The notes beneath the pieces are model-generated. The model was not told the origin of the DNA, searched no databases, and saw only the letters and a program-made list of their open reading frames with translations. 47,555 nt of DNA from Bacteroidota bacterium (GTDB lineage: Bacteria > Bacteroidota > Bacteroidia > Chitinophagales > Chitinophagaceae), in NCBI GenBank assembly GCA_947448725.1, contig CANFOM010000019.1:1-47555 (forward strand), in the 5' to 3' direction. Position numbers and translations under genes: made by a program. Of this stretch, positions 1 through 6,987 are shown piece after piece. Within the stretch, counting starts at the first letter, position 1. Every line of letters begins with the position of its first letter.

Positions 1-134
1 GGTTTTTTAGGTGTAGTTGTATACACTCTAGTACAAACGCCACGACGCTGAGGACATGCGTCCAATGCTCTTGATTTACTTTTAGCCCTGATGATCTCAC
101 GGCCTTTTCTCACTAATTGTTGAATAGTAGGCAT
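1..134 (-). CDS. rpsL: 30S ribosomal protein S12, N-terminal part (cut by window start)
   Basis: The minus strand from the ATG at 134-132 reads into the window edge with 44 codons and no stop. The peptide begins [13 protein letters not shown] and continues with [19 protein letters not shown] and [10 protein letters not shown], which is the conserved N-terminus of ribosomal protein S12, a decoding-centre component of the small subunit. The lysine-rich end at the window edge is the segment where streptomycin-resistance substitutions cluster in the family. The rest of the gene, and probably rpsG and fusA, would lie to the left. A good Bacteroidota promoter sits about 50 bases upstream (182-213), so rpsL appears to head its own transcript. 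Confidence 0.95.
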   Translation of the reverse strand, partial: MPTIQQLVRKGREIIRAKSKSRALDACPQRRGVCTRVYTTTPKK

Positions 135-181
135 TTATTCTGCTGTTTTGTTCTATTTCGGTTTATAAAAAATTCGGACGG

Positions 182-213
182 CAAAGGTAATGGCTGTGAG
201 CCAATTACCAAAA
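182..213 (-). promoter_or_regulatory. Promoter of rpsL
   Basis: On the minus strand, TACCTTTG (189 to 182) matches the Bacteroidota -7 consensus TAnnTTTG, and TTTTG (213 to 209) lies 19 bases upstream as a -33 box. The predicted start is near 175, giving a leader of about 40 bases before the rpsL ATG. The rest of 135-312 shows no gene. Confidence 0.6.
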
Positions 214-312
214 TGTTTATTCGCTAATTTTAAAAAAATAAAGCAAATGGTTCATTTTAGTAGGCATTCTGCCAAAAAAAAAGTTGTATCCCTCTAAAAA
301 TCAAGGTATTAG

Positions 313-1374
313 TTAGATTTTAACCATCCATTGGTGCTTATCTTCTTTTGCACCCATGCGAATCTCATGTAATTCTTGTTTTAAAGCCATCGCAATATGC
401 ATTTTATCGGTATCAAAGTCCATGATATAATCACCATGCGCCAATTGCTTGATCATAGAAACCACCGCAGCAGTGCCCACTCCAAAAATTTCTTGGAACA
501 ATCCTTTCTTATGTGCAGTGACTATTTCTTCCACCGATAAATTTCTTTCTTCAACCACATACCCCATTTCACGCAATAAAATAATCGCACTATCCCGAGT
601 TACTCCTTTTAATACAGTACCTCTTTCTAAACTTGGTGTAATTACTTTTCCATCAATCACAAACATTACATTCATCACACCTACTTCTTCCACATATTTA
701 TGTTCATTGGCATCCGTCCATAAAATTTGATCAAATCCTTTTCCCTTGGCTAACTCCACAGGATGTAAGCTTGCGCCATAGTTACCGCCATTCTTCGCAA
801 ACCCAACGCCACCAGGCGTTGCACGTGTATATTGTTGTTCTATCAGTATTTTCATGGGTGCAGAAAAATAAGGACCACTAGGACCAAGAATAATCATAAA
901 CTTATAAGTAAGTGATGGACGTACTCCTAAATAAGGATCGGTCGCAATCATAAAAGGACGTATATATAAAGATGAATCTGGCTTAGTGGGAATCCAATCT
1001 TTTTCCAAATGAATTAATTGTTTCATCCCTTCTATAAATAACCATTCAGGTACAGCAGGCATTTCCATACGCGCTGCTGAAGTATTAAAACGAATTAAAT
1101 TTTGATCGGGTCTAAATATTACAAATTCTCCTTTGTCATTTTTAAATGCCTTGATGCCTTCAAAGATGGTTTGACCATAATGCAATACGGCACTGGATGG
1201 GTCTAATGTAATTGGGCTATAAGGCTTGATCTGAACATTCTTCCACTCCCCATTTTCAAAGTCTGCCACCAACATATGGTCGGTGAAATTTTTTCCAAAT
1301 GCAATTTCATCCATATTAAAATGGGCTAACTGTGGATTTTGATTTTTTGTAACTGGGATAGCGTGTGTAGACAT
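313..1374 (-). CDS. ilvE: Branched-chain amino acid aminotransferase
   Basis: This 353-residue protein is a class IV PLP-dependent aminotransferase that interconverts Leu, Ile and Val with their 2-oxo acids using glutamate/2-oxoglutarate. The PLP lysine is most likely Lys194 in AKNGGNYGASL. The family blocks LHYGQTIFEGIKAF (about residues 64-77), GFDQILWTD (213-221), EEVGVMNVMFVIDG and the C-terminal EIFGVGTAAVV are all present. Its length fits the eukaryotic-like, longer BCAT group common in Bacteroidota. The ATG at 1374 gives a start without signal peptide, so the enzyme is cytosolic. It is divergent from the gene at 1483, with about 108 bases of shared upstream DNA. No other ilv or leu genes are adjacent. 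Confidence 0.95.
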   Translation of the reverse strand: MSTHAIPVTKNQNPQLAHFNMDEIAFGKNFTDHMLVADFENGEWKNVQIKPYSPITLDPSSAVLHYGQTIFEGIKAFKNDKGEFVIFRPDQNLIRFNTSAARMEMPAVPEWLFIEGMKQLIHLEKDWIPTKPDSSLYIRPFMIATDPYLGVRPSLTYKFMIILGPSGPYFSAPMKILIEQQYTRATPGGVGFAKNGGNYGASLHPVELAKGKGFDQILWTDANEHKYVEEVGVMNVMFVIDGKVITPSLERGTVLKGVTRDSAIILLREMGYVVEERNLSVEEIVTAHKKGLFQEIFGVGTAAVVSMIKQLAHGDYIMDFDTDKMHIAMALKQELHEIRMGAKEDKHQWMVKI

Positions 1375-1482
1375 AAACTTAGTTTTTAAAAGAAAACTTT
1401 AAGGTTACAAAGAAACGAAAAAATTGAAAACTTACAAGTGTTATTTTTCAGTTTGAATCAATTCATTTAATTTTCCAACCTA

Positions 1483-2112
1483 ATGAATGAAAATAAAACA
1501 ATATTGCCCCCTTCTGTTCTAGTTTCTTTGTTCAAAGATAGCTTGGTCCTACCTGAAAATAAAATAAACCCAGCAATAATTGAGGAACAAATAGCTTCTT
1601 TGGCTGCGGATCAGGAAGCTTTTGTTAAAAAAAATAAAGCCAAAGCGCCTGCATTAGAGGAAGCCCTCCCTACAGAAGCATCCATTGTCGAAGAGGAAGT
1701 TAATTTGACCATGCCCTTAAAATATTTAGGTGATCATAGTAAAAAAATTGTGGTGATAGTGAACGACCCCGCATCTGTTTATTTAAATGAGCCTGATTTT
1801 ATTTTACTTACTTCCATTTTAAATGCCTGCAGATTAACCATTGCAGATATTGCCCTTGTTAACTTAGGCAATCAAAAAGCAAGCCTTCATCAAATACTAA
1901 ATAATCTACCTTCTAAATTAGTTATCGCTTTTGAAGTAGATAGCAAAGCACTTAAAATAAAATTACCAACGAACTTGTATAAATTAACGCCACTCGGAGA
2001 AAGCAATTTACTTTTTAGCAAATCCTTATCCAGCTTGCAAGGAATGGATAGCACTGCTAAACAAGAAAAAGCAAAATTATGGGCAGTGTTAAAACAAATT
2101 TTTCAATTATAA
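1483..2112 (+). CDS. Conserved hypothetical protein upstream of rdgB
   Basis: I do not recognise the family of this 209-residue protein. It has no signal peptide or membrane segment. The first 80 residues are rich in Lys, Glu and Ala and look extended or coiled. The C-terminal part (about 75-209) has an alternating hydrophobic pattern (KKIVVIVNDPA, FILLTSILNACRL, KLVIAFEVDS) suggesting a small alpha/beta domain. Its stop codon is 16 bases before the rdgB ATG on the same strand, so the two are probably co-transcribed. That does not identify its role. It starts with ATG at 1483 and is divergent from ilvE. Confidence 0.7.
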   Translation: MNENKTILPPSVLVSLFKDSLVLPENKINPAIIEEQIASLAADQEAFVKKNKAKAPALEEALPTEASIVEEEVNLTMPLKYLGDHSKKIVVIVNDPASVYLNEPDFILLTSILNACRLTIADIALVNLGNQKASLHQILNNLPSKLVIAFEVDSKALKIKLPTNLYKLTPLGESNLLFSKSLSSLQGMDSTAKQEKAKLWAVLKQIFQL

Positions 2113-2128
2113 TTTTTACTTGTTCATT

Positions 2129-2707
2129 ATGTATACACTTGTTTTTGCCACCAACAATCAACATAAGGTAGATGAGATACAATCCTTAGTGGGCAATGAT
2201 TTCAAAATAATTCCTTTAAAAGAAGCGGGCATTACAATTGACATTCCAGAACCACATGATACTTTAAAAGACAATGCTGCTGAAAAAGCAAGAACCATTC
2301 ATCAGCTTACACAAAAAAATTGCTTTAGCGAAGACACTGGTTTAGAAATTGATTTTTTACATGGTGCGCCCGGTGTAAAAAGCGCAAGGTATGCAGGTGA
2401 GGATCGTGACTTTCAAGCCAATATTGATAAAGTGCTGCATGAATTAAATAACTCCACACAAAGAACTGCTCAATTTAGAACCGTGATTTGTTTGATTTGG
2501 GAAAATAAAGAATATTATTTTGAAGGCATTTGCAAAGGATCCATCACTACCGAAATGGATGGTGAAAAAGGTTTTGGTTATGATCCTATATTTATTCCAA
2601 CGGGCAGCACTAAAAGTTTTGCAGCAATGACTATGGACGAAAAAAATAATTTTAGCCACCGACAAAAAGCAGTTACCCAACTCTTCTCTTTTTTAAAAGG
2701 ATTGTAA
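2129..2707 (+). CDS. rdgB: XTP/dITP diphosphatase (RdgB/HAM1 family)
   Basis: This enzyme hydrolyses non-canonical purine triphosphates (XTP, dITP, ITP) to monophosphates plus pyrophosphate and keeps deaminated bases out of DNA and RNA. Family motifs are clear: LVFATNNQHKVDEI at the N-terminus (substrate lysine and asparagines), SEDTGLEID (about residue 68, metal/base site), GAPGVKSARYAGE, GFGYDPIF and FSHRQKA near the C-terminus. I start it at the ATG 2129 (192 residues, MYTLVFATNN). An in-frame TTG nine bases upstream would add only three residues and is less likely. It lies just downstream of the unknown gene at 1483 and converges on aroE with a gap of 27 bases. Confidence 0.93.
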   Translation: MYTLVFATNNQHKVDEIQSLVGNDFKIIPLKEAGITIDIPEPHDTLKDNAAEKARTIHQLTQKNCFSEDTGLEIDFLHGAPGVKSARYAGEDRDFQANIDKVLHELNNSTQRTAQFRTVICLIWENKEYYFEGICKGSITTEMDGEKGFGYDPIFIPTGSTKSFAAMTMDEKNNFSHRQKAVTQLFSFLKGL

Positions 2708-2734
2708 TTATAGAATAGCCTAATAAGTTTATAA

Positions 2735-3502
2735 TTATTGCTGAACGGGCTTGCTTGCATTCCAAATAGCCCAACTTTCTTCTGCTTGTATGTGCAACAT
2801 ATCCAAGCCATTTTTTACAGCTGCTCCTTTTTCTTTTCCCTTGGATAAAAATAAAGTCTCTGCTGGATTGTATACCAAATCATATAAATAATGATGAGTA
2901 CCAATGCCTTCATAAGCAATGGCAGGCGCTTCTGTTACATTCGGATACATTCCAATGGGACTGGTATTTATAATCAATGTATGTTGACGTATTGTATCGC
3001 TATTCAAATCGGAATAATGGATAACAGCTGCATTAAAAATGGAAGCATTCTCCTTTTTTGTTCTTGAAACCAATTGATAGGCAATGGATAATTTTTGCAA
3101 TACAAATTCTACTGCGGCAGCCGCACCACCAGTGCCCAATATCAATGCTTGCGTATGGTGTGGTTTCAATAAAGGAAGCAGTGATTTTTCAAATCCTATC
3201 ACATCCGTATTGTACCCATACAATTCATTGTTAAATTTTCGAATACAATTACAAGCATTTATTTTTTGCACGACACTCGAAGGATATTGAATAAAAGGAA
3301 TAACTTCTTTCTTATAAGGGATAGTTACGTTTAACCCTTCAAGGTCCTGTTGTTGCCAAAGCGCATTAAACTCACTAATGGATGCAATAGGAAAGTTTGC
3401 ATAGTGCGCATCCTTTATATTTTCATTCAAGAATTTTTTAGCAAAAAAACCTTCTGAAAAAGAATGAGACAAAGGATATCCAATTAATCCAAACTGGCGC
3501 AA
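2735..3502 (-). CDS. aroE: Shikimate dehydrogenase (AroE)
   Basis: AroE reduces 3-dehydroshikimate to shikimate with NADPH in aromatic amino acid synthesis. The 255-residue protein has the substrate-binding N-terminal motif GYPLSHSFSEGFF (9-20), the catalytic lysine in NVTIPYKKEVIPF (Lys64 or Lys65), Asp100 in GYNTD, the nucleotide loop ILGTGGAAAA (121-130) and NTSPIGMYPN in the cofactor domain. The start is a TTG at 3502-3500, two bases after the TAA of the upstream comA-like gene. No in-frame ATG precedes the essential FGLIGYPLSHS segment, so the TTG is needed. The tight spacing implies translational coupling to the comA-like gene. Confidence 0.92.
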   Translation of the reverse strand: MRQFGLIGYPLSHSFSEGFFAKKFLNENIKDAHYANFPIASISEFNALWQQQDLEGLNVTIPYKKEVIPFIQYPSSVVQKINACNCIRKFNNELYGYNTDVIGFEKSLLPLLKPHHTQALILGTGGAAAAVEFVLQKLSIAYQLVSRTKKENASIFNAAVIHYSDLNSDTIRQHTLIINTSPIGMYPNVTEAPAIAYEGIGTHHYLYDLVYNPAETLFLSKGKEKGAAVKNGLDMLHIQAEESWAIWNASKPVQQ

Positions 3503-3504
3503 GG

Positions 3505-4269
3505 TTATTTATTTAAGTATAAATCAAAAGTATCGCTTCTAAGTCCAATACGCATAGTTTCCAATGGTATCACTTCGGACGGAGCAATGTTTCCTAAGTT
3601 AACGTTACAACCTACTAATTCTAAAAAATATAGTTGTTGTGCTTTTTGTGGCGCTTCCCATAAAATTTTTTCTGCAGGAATTTTAGTTAGAATTTCTTGT
3701 ACCAACCCTTCCCTTACTTCTCCACTACCTCTATAAATGCCCACATTGCCCGCCTCACGTGCTTCTGCAATAACATAAGTTGCCCCTGCACTCAATTCGG
3801 CGCTCATTAGCTCTATCCATTTATACGGAGGAATAATATGTGCAGCATCTTTACTACCTACTTCACTTAATACTGTGGCAAATTTTGCAATTTTTTCAAT
3901 ATAGCCACATTTTTCAGTATGTGGTATAGTAATGGACCCATCGCTTACTTCAATTAAATCTATTTTATAATCTTTGCAAAGGGCTACATAATCCTCAAAC
4001 TGATTTCTAATAATAAAAGCTTCGAATAAAGTTCCTCCAAAGTAAACAGGTATCCCATGTGCTTGATACAATTCAATTTTTTTTCTCAAATTAGGGGTGA
4101 CAAAAGAAGTTCCAAATCCTAGTTTGATTAAATCGGTATGCACTCCAGCCACACTTAAAAAATTCTCCGCTTCGCCAAAACTCAATCCTTTATCCATCAC
4201 CATGGTCAATCCACTTTTTCTAGGCTTGGCTGTCCTTTCCGGAATTTGAGACATTTTAAAATTCATCAT
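3505..4269 (-). CDS. comA: Phosphosulfolactate synthase-like protein (ComA family)
   Basis: The 254-residue protein matches the ComA family of TIM-barrel enzymes that add sulfite to phosphoenolpyruvate to give phosphosulfolactate. Recognisable blocks are KPRKSGLTMVMDKGLS (about 16-31), DLIKLGFGTSFV, GIPVYFGGTLFEA, IEVSDGSI (catalytic-side acidic residues), YVIAEAREAGNVGIYR and the C-terminal GNIAPSEVIPLETMRIGLRSDTF. In methanogens this leads to coenzyme M. In Bacteroidota, which lack coenzyme M, such homologues might feed sulfonate metabolism, possibly capnine-type sulfonolipids, but that is inference. It is translationally coupled to aroE downstream, and the TPR gene lies 47 bases upstream. 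No other sulfonate genes are in the window. Confidence 0.8.
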   Translation of the reverse strand: MMNFKMSQIPERTAKPRKSGLTMVMDKGLSFGEAENFLSVAGVHTDLIKLGFGTSFVTPNLRKKIELYQAHGIPVYFGGTLFEAFIIRNQFEDYVALCKDYKIDLIEVSDGSITIPHTEKCGYIEKIAKFATVLSEVGSKDAAHIIPPYKWIELMSAELSAGATYVIAEAREAGNVGIYRGSGEVREGLVQEILTKIPAEKILWEAPQKAQQLYFLELVGCNVNLGNIAPSEVIPLETMRIGLRSDTFDLYLNK

Positions 4270-4316
4270 GATACTTGTGCTTTGTAATATTAACAGGGTA
4301 AAGATAACTTAATTGG

Positions 4317-5738
4317 TTAAGACTTTTTTCCCTTCTTGTATTGACCAATTAATTCCGCCACTTTTGCATCCTGCACAATTTCAGGATAAAACTTTGTAAA
4401 CTTTTTCAACAGTTTTGTTGATTTAGACAAAGCCATTTCTAACTGCAGCAAACCTTCGGCACTTTTATTCATCATAAATAAAATAGCACTTCTATAAAAA
4501 ATGAAAGTTGCTTTACCTTGTGTGGACATATAAGCCAATTCGGTTTGCTCTAATGCCATGTCTAATTGCTCGTTGGCCACCAAACACTTAATTAAAGATT
4601 CCCAACCCGCAATTTGCTTTGGTTTGTTTTTAACGACGGTTCCAAAAAATTGAGCGGCTTCTTTAAATTGACTTAGATGCATATAACACTCCCCCATTAA
4701 AATATAATACTCATTAATGTGTTGGTGAATTCTAAGTGCATGCTCTAGTTGCTTTATAGCCATTTCCCAATTTTCTTCCAACATATAAGTGCCTGCAATT
4801 TTTTGATACAACCTACTATCATCCGGATTTAAATGCACCGCTTTTTTATAATGAAATCTTGCTTGCGCATAATTTTTCATTCTATGATAACAGTGTCCAA
4901 TGGCTTCATAAATCACATCTTCTGGCCTAGACAACTCTAATACTTTTTCTAATGCTTCAATCGCTTCTCTATATTTTCTCAATCGCAAAAAGGCATCACC
5001 CATATTGCGATAGGCGTAATCGAATTTCTCATCAATCACAATAGCGTATTGATAAGCATCAATGGCTTTCTCATGTAATTTTATACCTTGATAAGCCGCT
5101 GCTAAATTAAACCATGCCAATGCGTTGTAGGGTTGCTCATCAATGATGCGTTGATGCAATCGAATACTTTCTTCATTTCTTCCTGTAAAATCGGTCCAGA
5201 AACAAATTTTGTACAATGCTTCCTCATTGGTAGGATCTTCTTCTAAAACCAATTGCAAGCAATCGAATACTTTATCAAAAGCTTCGTGATCATCATACAC
5301 ATCGGCTAGTTCAAATAACACTTCGGTGCGCTCTGCCCCTTCAAATAAATGAAGTGCTTCTTGCAATAGTACAATTGCTTTTTCAGGTTGGTCTAATGCT
5401 AAATAAGCATCGGTTTTAAGAATGAATAAATTCATGTCTTTATGATCATACAATGCTGCTTCGTCTAATAACTTAAGTGCTTCTTTATATTTTCTGGTAG
5501 CTAAAAGTAAATCTGCTTTTTTAATCATCAATAAGGAAGAATGCGGATATTGATTCAAAGCCATATTGGCTGCTTCAATGGCTTCTACTATTTCATCCTT
5601 TTCATCTAAGTGTTCAATGATTCTTTCAAAGTCATCCTCCTCTATATAAGAGTTGGTGCGACCTAGTTTTAGGTTCTGAAAGCGAAGCATGAGCTCCTGA
5701 ATATCTCCGCCCTCCTCGTCACGATGGTTATCGAACAT
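4317..5738 (-). CDS. Tetratricopeptide repeat protein
   Basis: This 473-residue soluble protein consists almost entirely of TPR helices. The acidic N-terminus (residues 1-45, with DEEGGDIQELMLRFQNLKLG) is followed by about eleven 34-residue repeats to about residue 440. Clear TPR signatures include ALAWFNLAAAYQGIKLHEKA, YAYRNMGDAFLRLRKYREAIEALE and VIYEAIGHCYHRMKNYAQARFHY. No signal peptide, membrane helix or enzymatic domain is present, and the C-terminus is basic (KKGKKS). TPR arrays serve as protein-binding scaffolds, but the partner cannot be inferred. It lies on the same strand as comA-like and aroE and may be in their operon (gap 47 bases). Confidence 0.85.
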   Translation of the reverse strand: MFDNHRDEEGGDIQELMLRFQNLKLGRTNSYIEEDDFERIIEHLDEKDEIVEAIEAANMALNQYPHSSLLMIKKADLLLATRKYKEALKLLDEAALYDHKDMNLFILKTDAYLALDQPEKAIVLLQEALHLFEGAERTEVLFELADVYDDHEAFDKVFDCLQLVLEEDPTNEEALYKICFWTDFTGRNEESIRLHQRIIDEQPYNALAWFNLAAAYQGIKLHEKAIDAYQYAIVIDEKFDYAYRNMGDAFLRLRKYREAIEALEKVLELSRPEDVIYEAIGHCYHRMKNYAQARFHYKKAVHLNPDDSRLYQKIAGTYMLEENWEMAIKQLEHALRIHQHINEYYILMGECYMHLSQFKEAAQFFGTVVKNKPKQIAGWESLIKCLVANEQLDMALEQTELAYMSTQGKATFIFYRSAILFMMNKSAEGLLQLEMALSKSTKLLKKFTKFYPEIVQDAKVAELIGQYKKGKKS

Positions 5739-5880
5739 GGCATTTAACTTAATGGGTTAGAAATAAAGCATTGATTTTCAATTGATTAGCAAATCAGCTA
5801 AAAATCACCGCTGCTTTAAATAAATGTACAATTAACATGCTAATAATCAATAATTTGTTCTTCACATAGGCCTATAAAAA

Positions 5881-5926
5881 GGTTAAAAATTTATTTTTAA
5901 CCGAATTGTATAATTACTTACCTTTG
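5881..5926 (+). promoter_or_regulatory. Promoter with a 22-bp palindrome upstream of the small exported protein
   Basis: A perfect inverted repeat spans 5881-5902: a 10-base arm GGTTAAAAAT, two central bases, and ATTTTTAACC. A -7 box TACCTTTG follows at 5919-5926, nine bases before the ATG at 5935. The right arm of the palindrome occupies the place where a -33 box would be expected. This arrangement suggests an operator for a repressor or activator, with a very short mRNA leader. Confidence 0.45.
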
Positions 5927-5934
5927 AACAGATC

Positions 5935-6279
5935 ATGTCCACTATAAAAACCATATTATTTAAAGCTTGCTTAGCAATTTTATTGCTGGTATCTACAAGT
6001 ACTTTTTCATCTACTATTGTTATTAACAACAATATGGATACAAGAAAATTAGTAGAAAAATACAGCTTGAAAAATATTGGTAATAGCACGCATAAAACAG
6101 CCACTTTTACCTCTTTAAGAGCAAGTTTAATTTTAAAAGGCTTTTCAAATACTACAGTGAATGCTGATGCCAATAGCAATTATATAAAATTCAACAAAGG
6201 AAATATTTCTTACGTTATTCCTTATAGATACCATGTTGTTTTAGCTAAGTTTAAGACACCAAGTCCAGTTCAACCTTAA
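5935..6279 (+). CDS. Small exported protein of unknown function
   Basis: The 114-residue product has a typical signal peptide: a basic start (MSTIKTILFKA) and a hydrophobic core CLAILLLVSTSTF, with cleavage likely around residue 25. The mature part is about 90 residues, polar and basic (KLVEKYSLKNIGN, NYIKFNKGNISYVIPYRYHVV), with no recognised domain, lipobox or sorting tail. It stands alone between divergent and convergent neighbours and has its own promoter with a palindrome (5881-5926), so it is probably individually regulated. A reverse-strand frame over the same bases has no better support. I cannot assign a function. Confidence 0.65.
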   Translation: MSTIKTILFKACLAILLLVSTSTFSSTIVINNNMDTRKLVEKYSLKNIGNSTHKTATFTSLRASLILKGFSNTTVNADANSNYIKFNKGNISYVIPYRYHVVLAKFKTPSPVQP

Positions 6280-6323
6280 TTTCAATTTTCTTAATTACAC
6301 CAATCATTTAGTAGCCAATGCTA

Positions 6324-6938
6324 TTATTCGATAATTTGATAGAGCTCCTTATTTACATTAAATTGACTTAATGAAATGGGGCTTAAATCTATTTTCGTTG
6401 CATGATATTGAATAGCGTTTCCCTTTGCAGGTATAATGGTATAGGCTAATACAAGGCCAGGTATGTCTTTAAAAGCCAACTCAAATGCATTCACAGAAGA
6501 CATTATTTCATTCGTATACTGAATTTCATAAATGGTATTATCGCTCCAAGTAAGTTGCACTTTTTTACATAGATAGCCTAAAATAGTTAGTGCAGAATCG
6601 ACTACCGACTCTTTCATAGAAAGCATGACCGGTGTATTGCTAGGCGGATACTTAATTTCTTGTAAAAAATGACTTTGTCCGATGTCTTTTAAAATGATGG
6701 CATTATCGGACTGTGTATTAAAAATTAAAGTCTGCGCCATTTGAGGAGTAGTAAATATGGTTTTGCATTGATTGCCTTTAACCAATATATTTTTACTCCC
6801 AATAGCCACCCAATGATTCCCTTGTTGTTCAAGAATTTCAAATTGAAGGGTACATTCCCCCACCACTTTTATTTGTGCATGGGCCGTAGCAATGGTTAAG
6901 AAAATGCTCAGAATTAGGGGGGTAATTTTACATTTCAT
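6324..6938 (-). CDS. Exported protein of unknown function
   Basis: The 204-residue product starts with a signal peptide (MKCKITPLILSIFLTIATAHAQ, cleavage after the AHA-Q site at about residue 21-22). The mature part is predicted to be mostly beta strand, with alternating hydrophobic stretches such as CTLQFEILEQ, IYEIQYTNEI and LVLAYTIIPAKGNAIQYHAT. The pattern ESVVDSALTILGYLCKKVQLTW, followed by IYEIQYT and a request-like AFKDIPGLVLAY, resembles small periplasmic GLPGLI-type proteins of Bacteroidota, but I would not assign the family firmly. It lies just downstream of yidC on the same strand, separated by a terminator at 6953-6977, so expression may depend on read-through. Confidence 0.7.
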   Translation of the reverse strand: MKCKITPLILSIFLTIATAHAQIKVVGECTLQFEILEQQGNHWVAIGSKNILVKGNQCKTIFTTPQMAQTLIFNTQSDNAIILKDIGQSHFLQEIKYPPSNTPVMLSMKESVVDSALTILGYLCKKVQLTWSDNTIYEIQYTNEIMSSVNAFELAFKDIPGLVLAYTIIPAKGNAIQYHATKIDLSPISLSQFNVNKELYQIIE

Positions 6939-6952
6939 GAAAGCTACTCATG

Positions 6953-6977
6953 AAAAACCCCAATTGAATGGGGCTTT
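6953..6977 (-). terminator. Terminator after yidC
   Basis: Read on the minus strand, GCCCCA, a six-base loop and TGGGG are followed by TTTTTC. This is a short rho-independent hairpin 11 bases past the yidC stop. It sits only 15 bases before the start of the exported protein gene at 6938, so it may act as an attenuator rather than a full stop. Confidence 0.6.
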
Positions 6978-6987
6978 CCATGTTTTA

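Noticed and set aside
5883..6179. 98-codon minus-strand frame opposite the small exported protein
   Set aside because: The plus frame has a clear signal peptide, ATG and promoter. The minus frame covers the palindrome and promoter and has no recognised feature.
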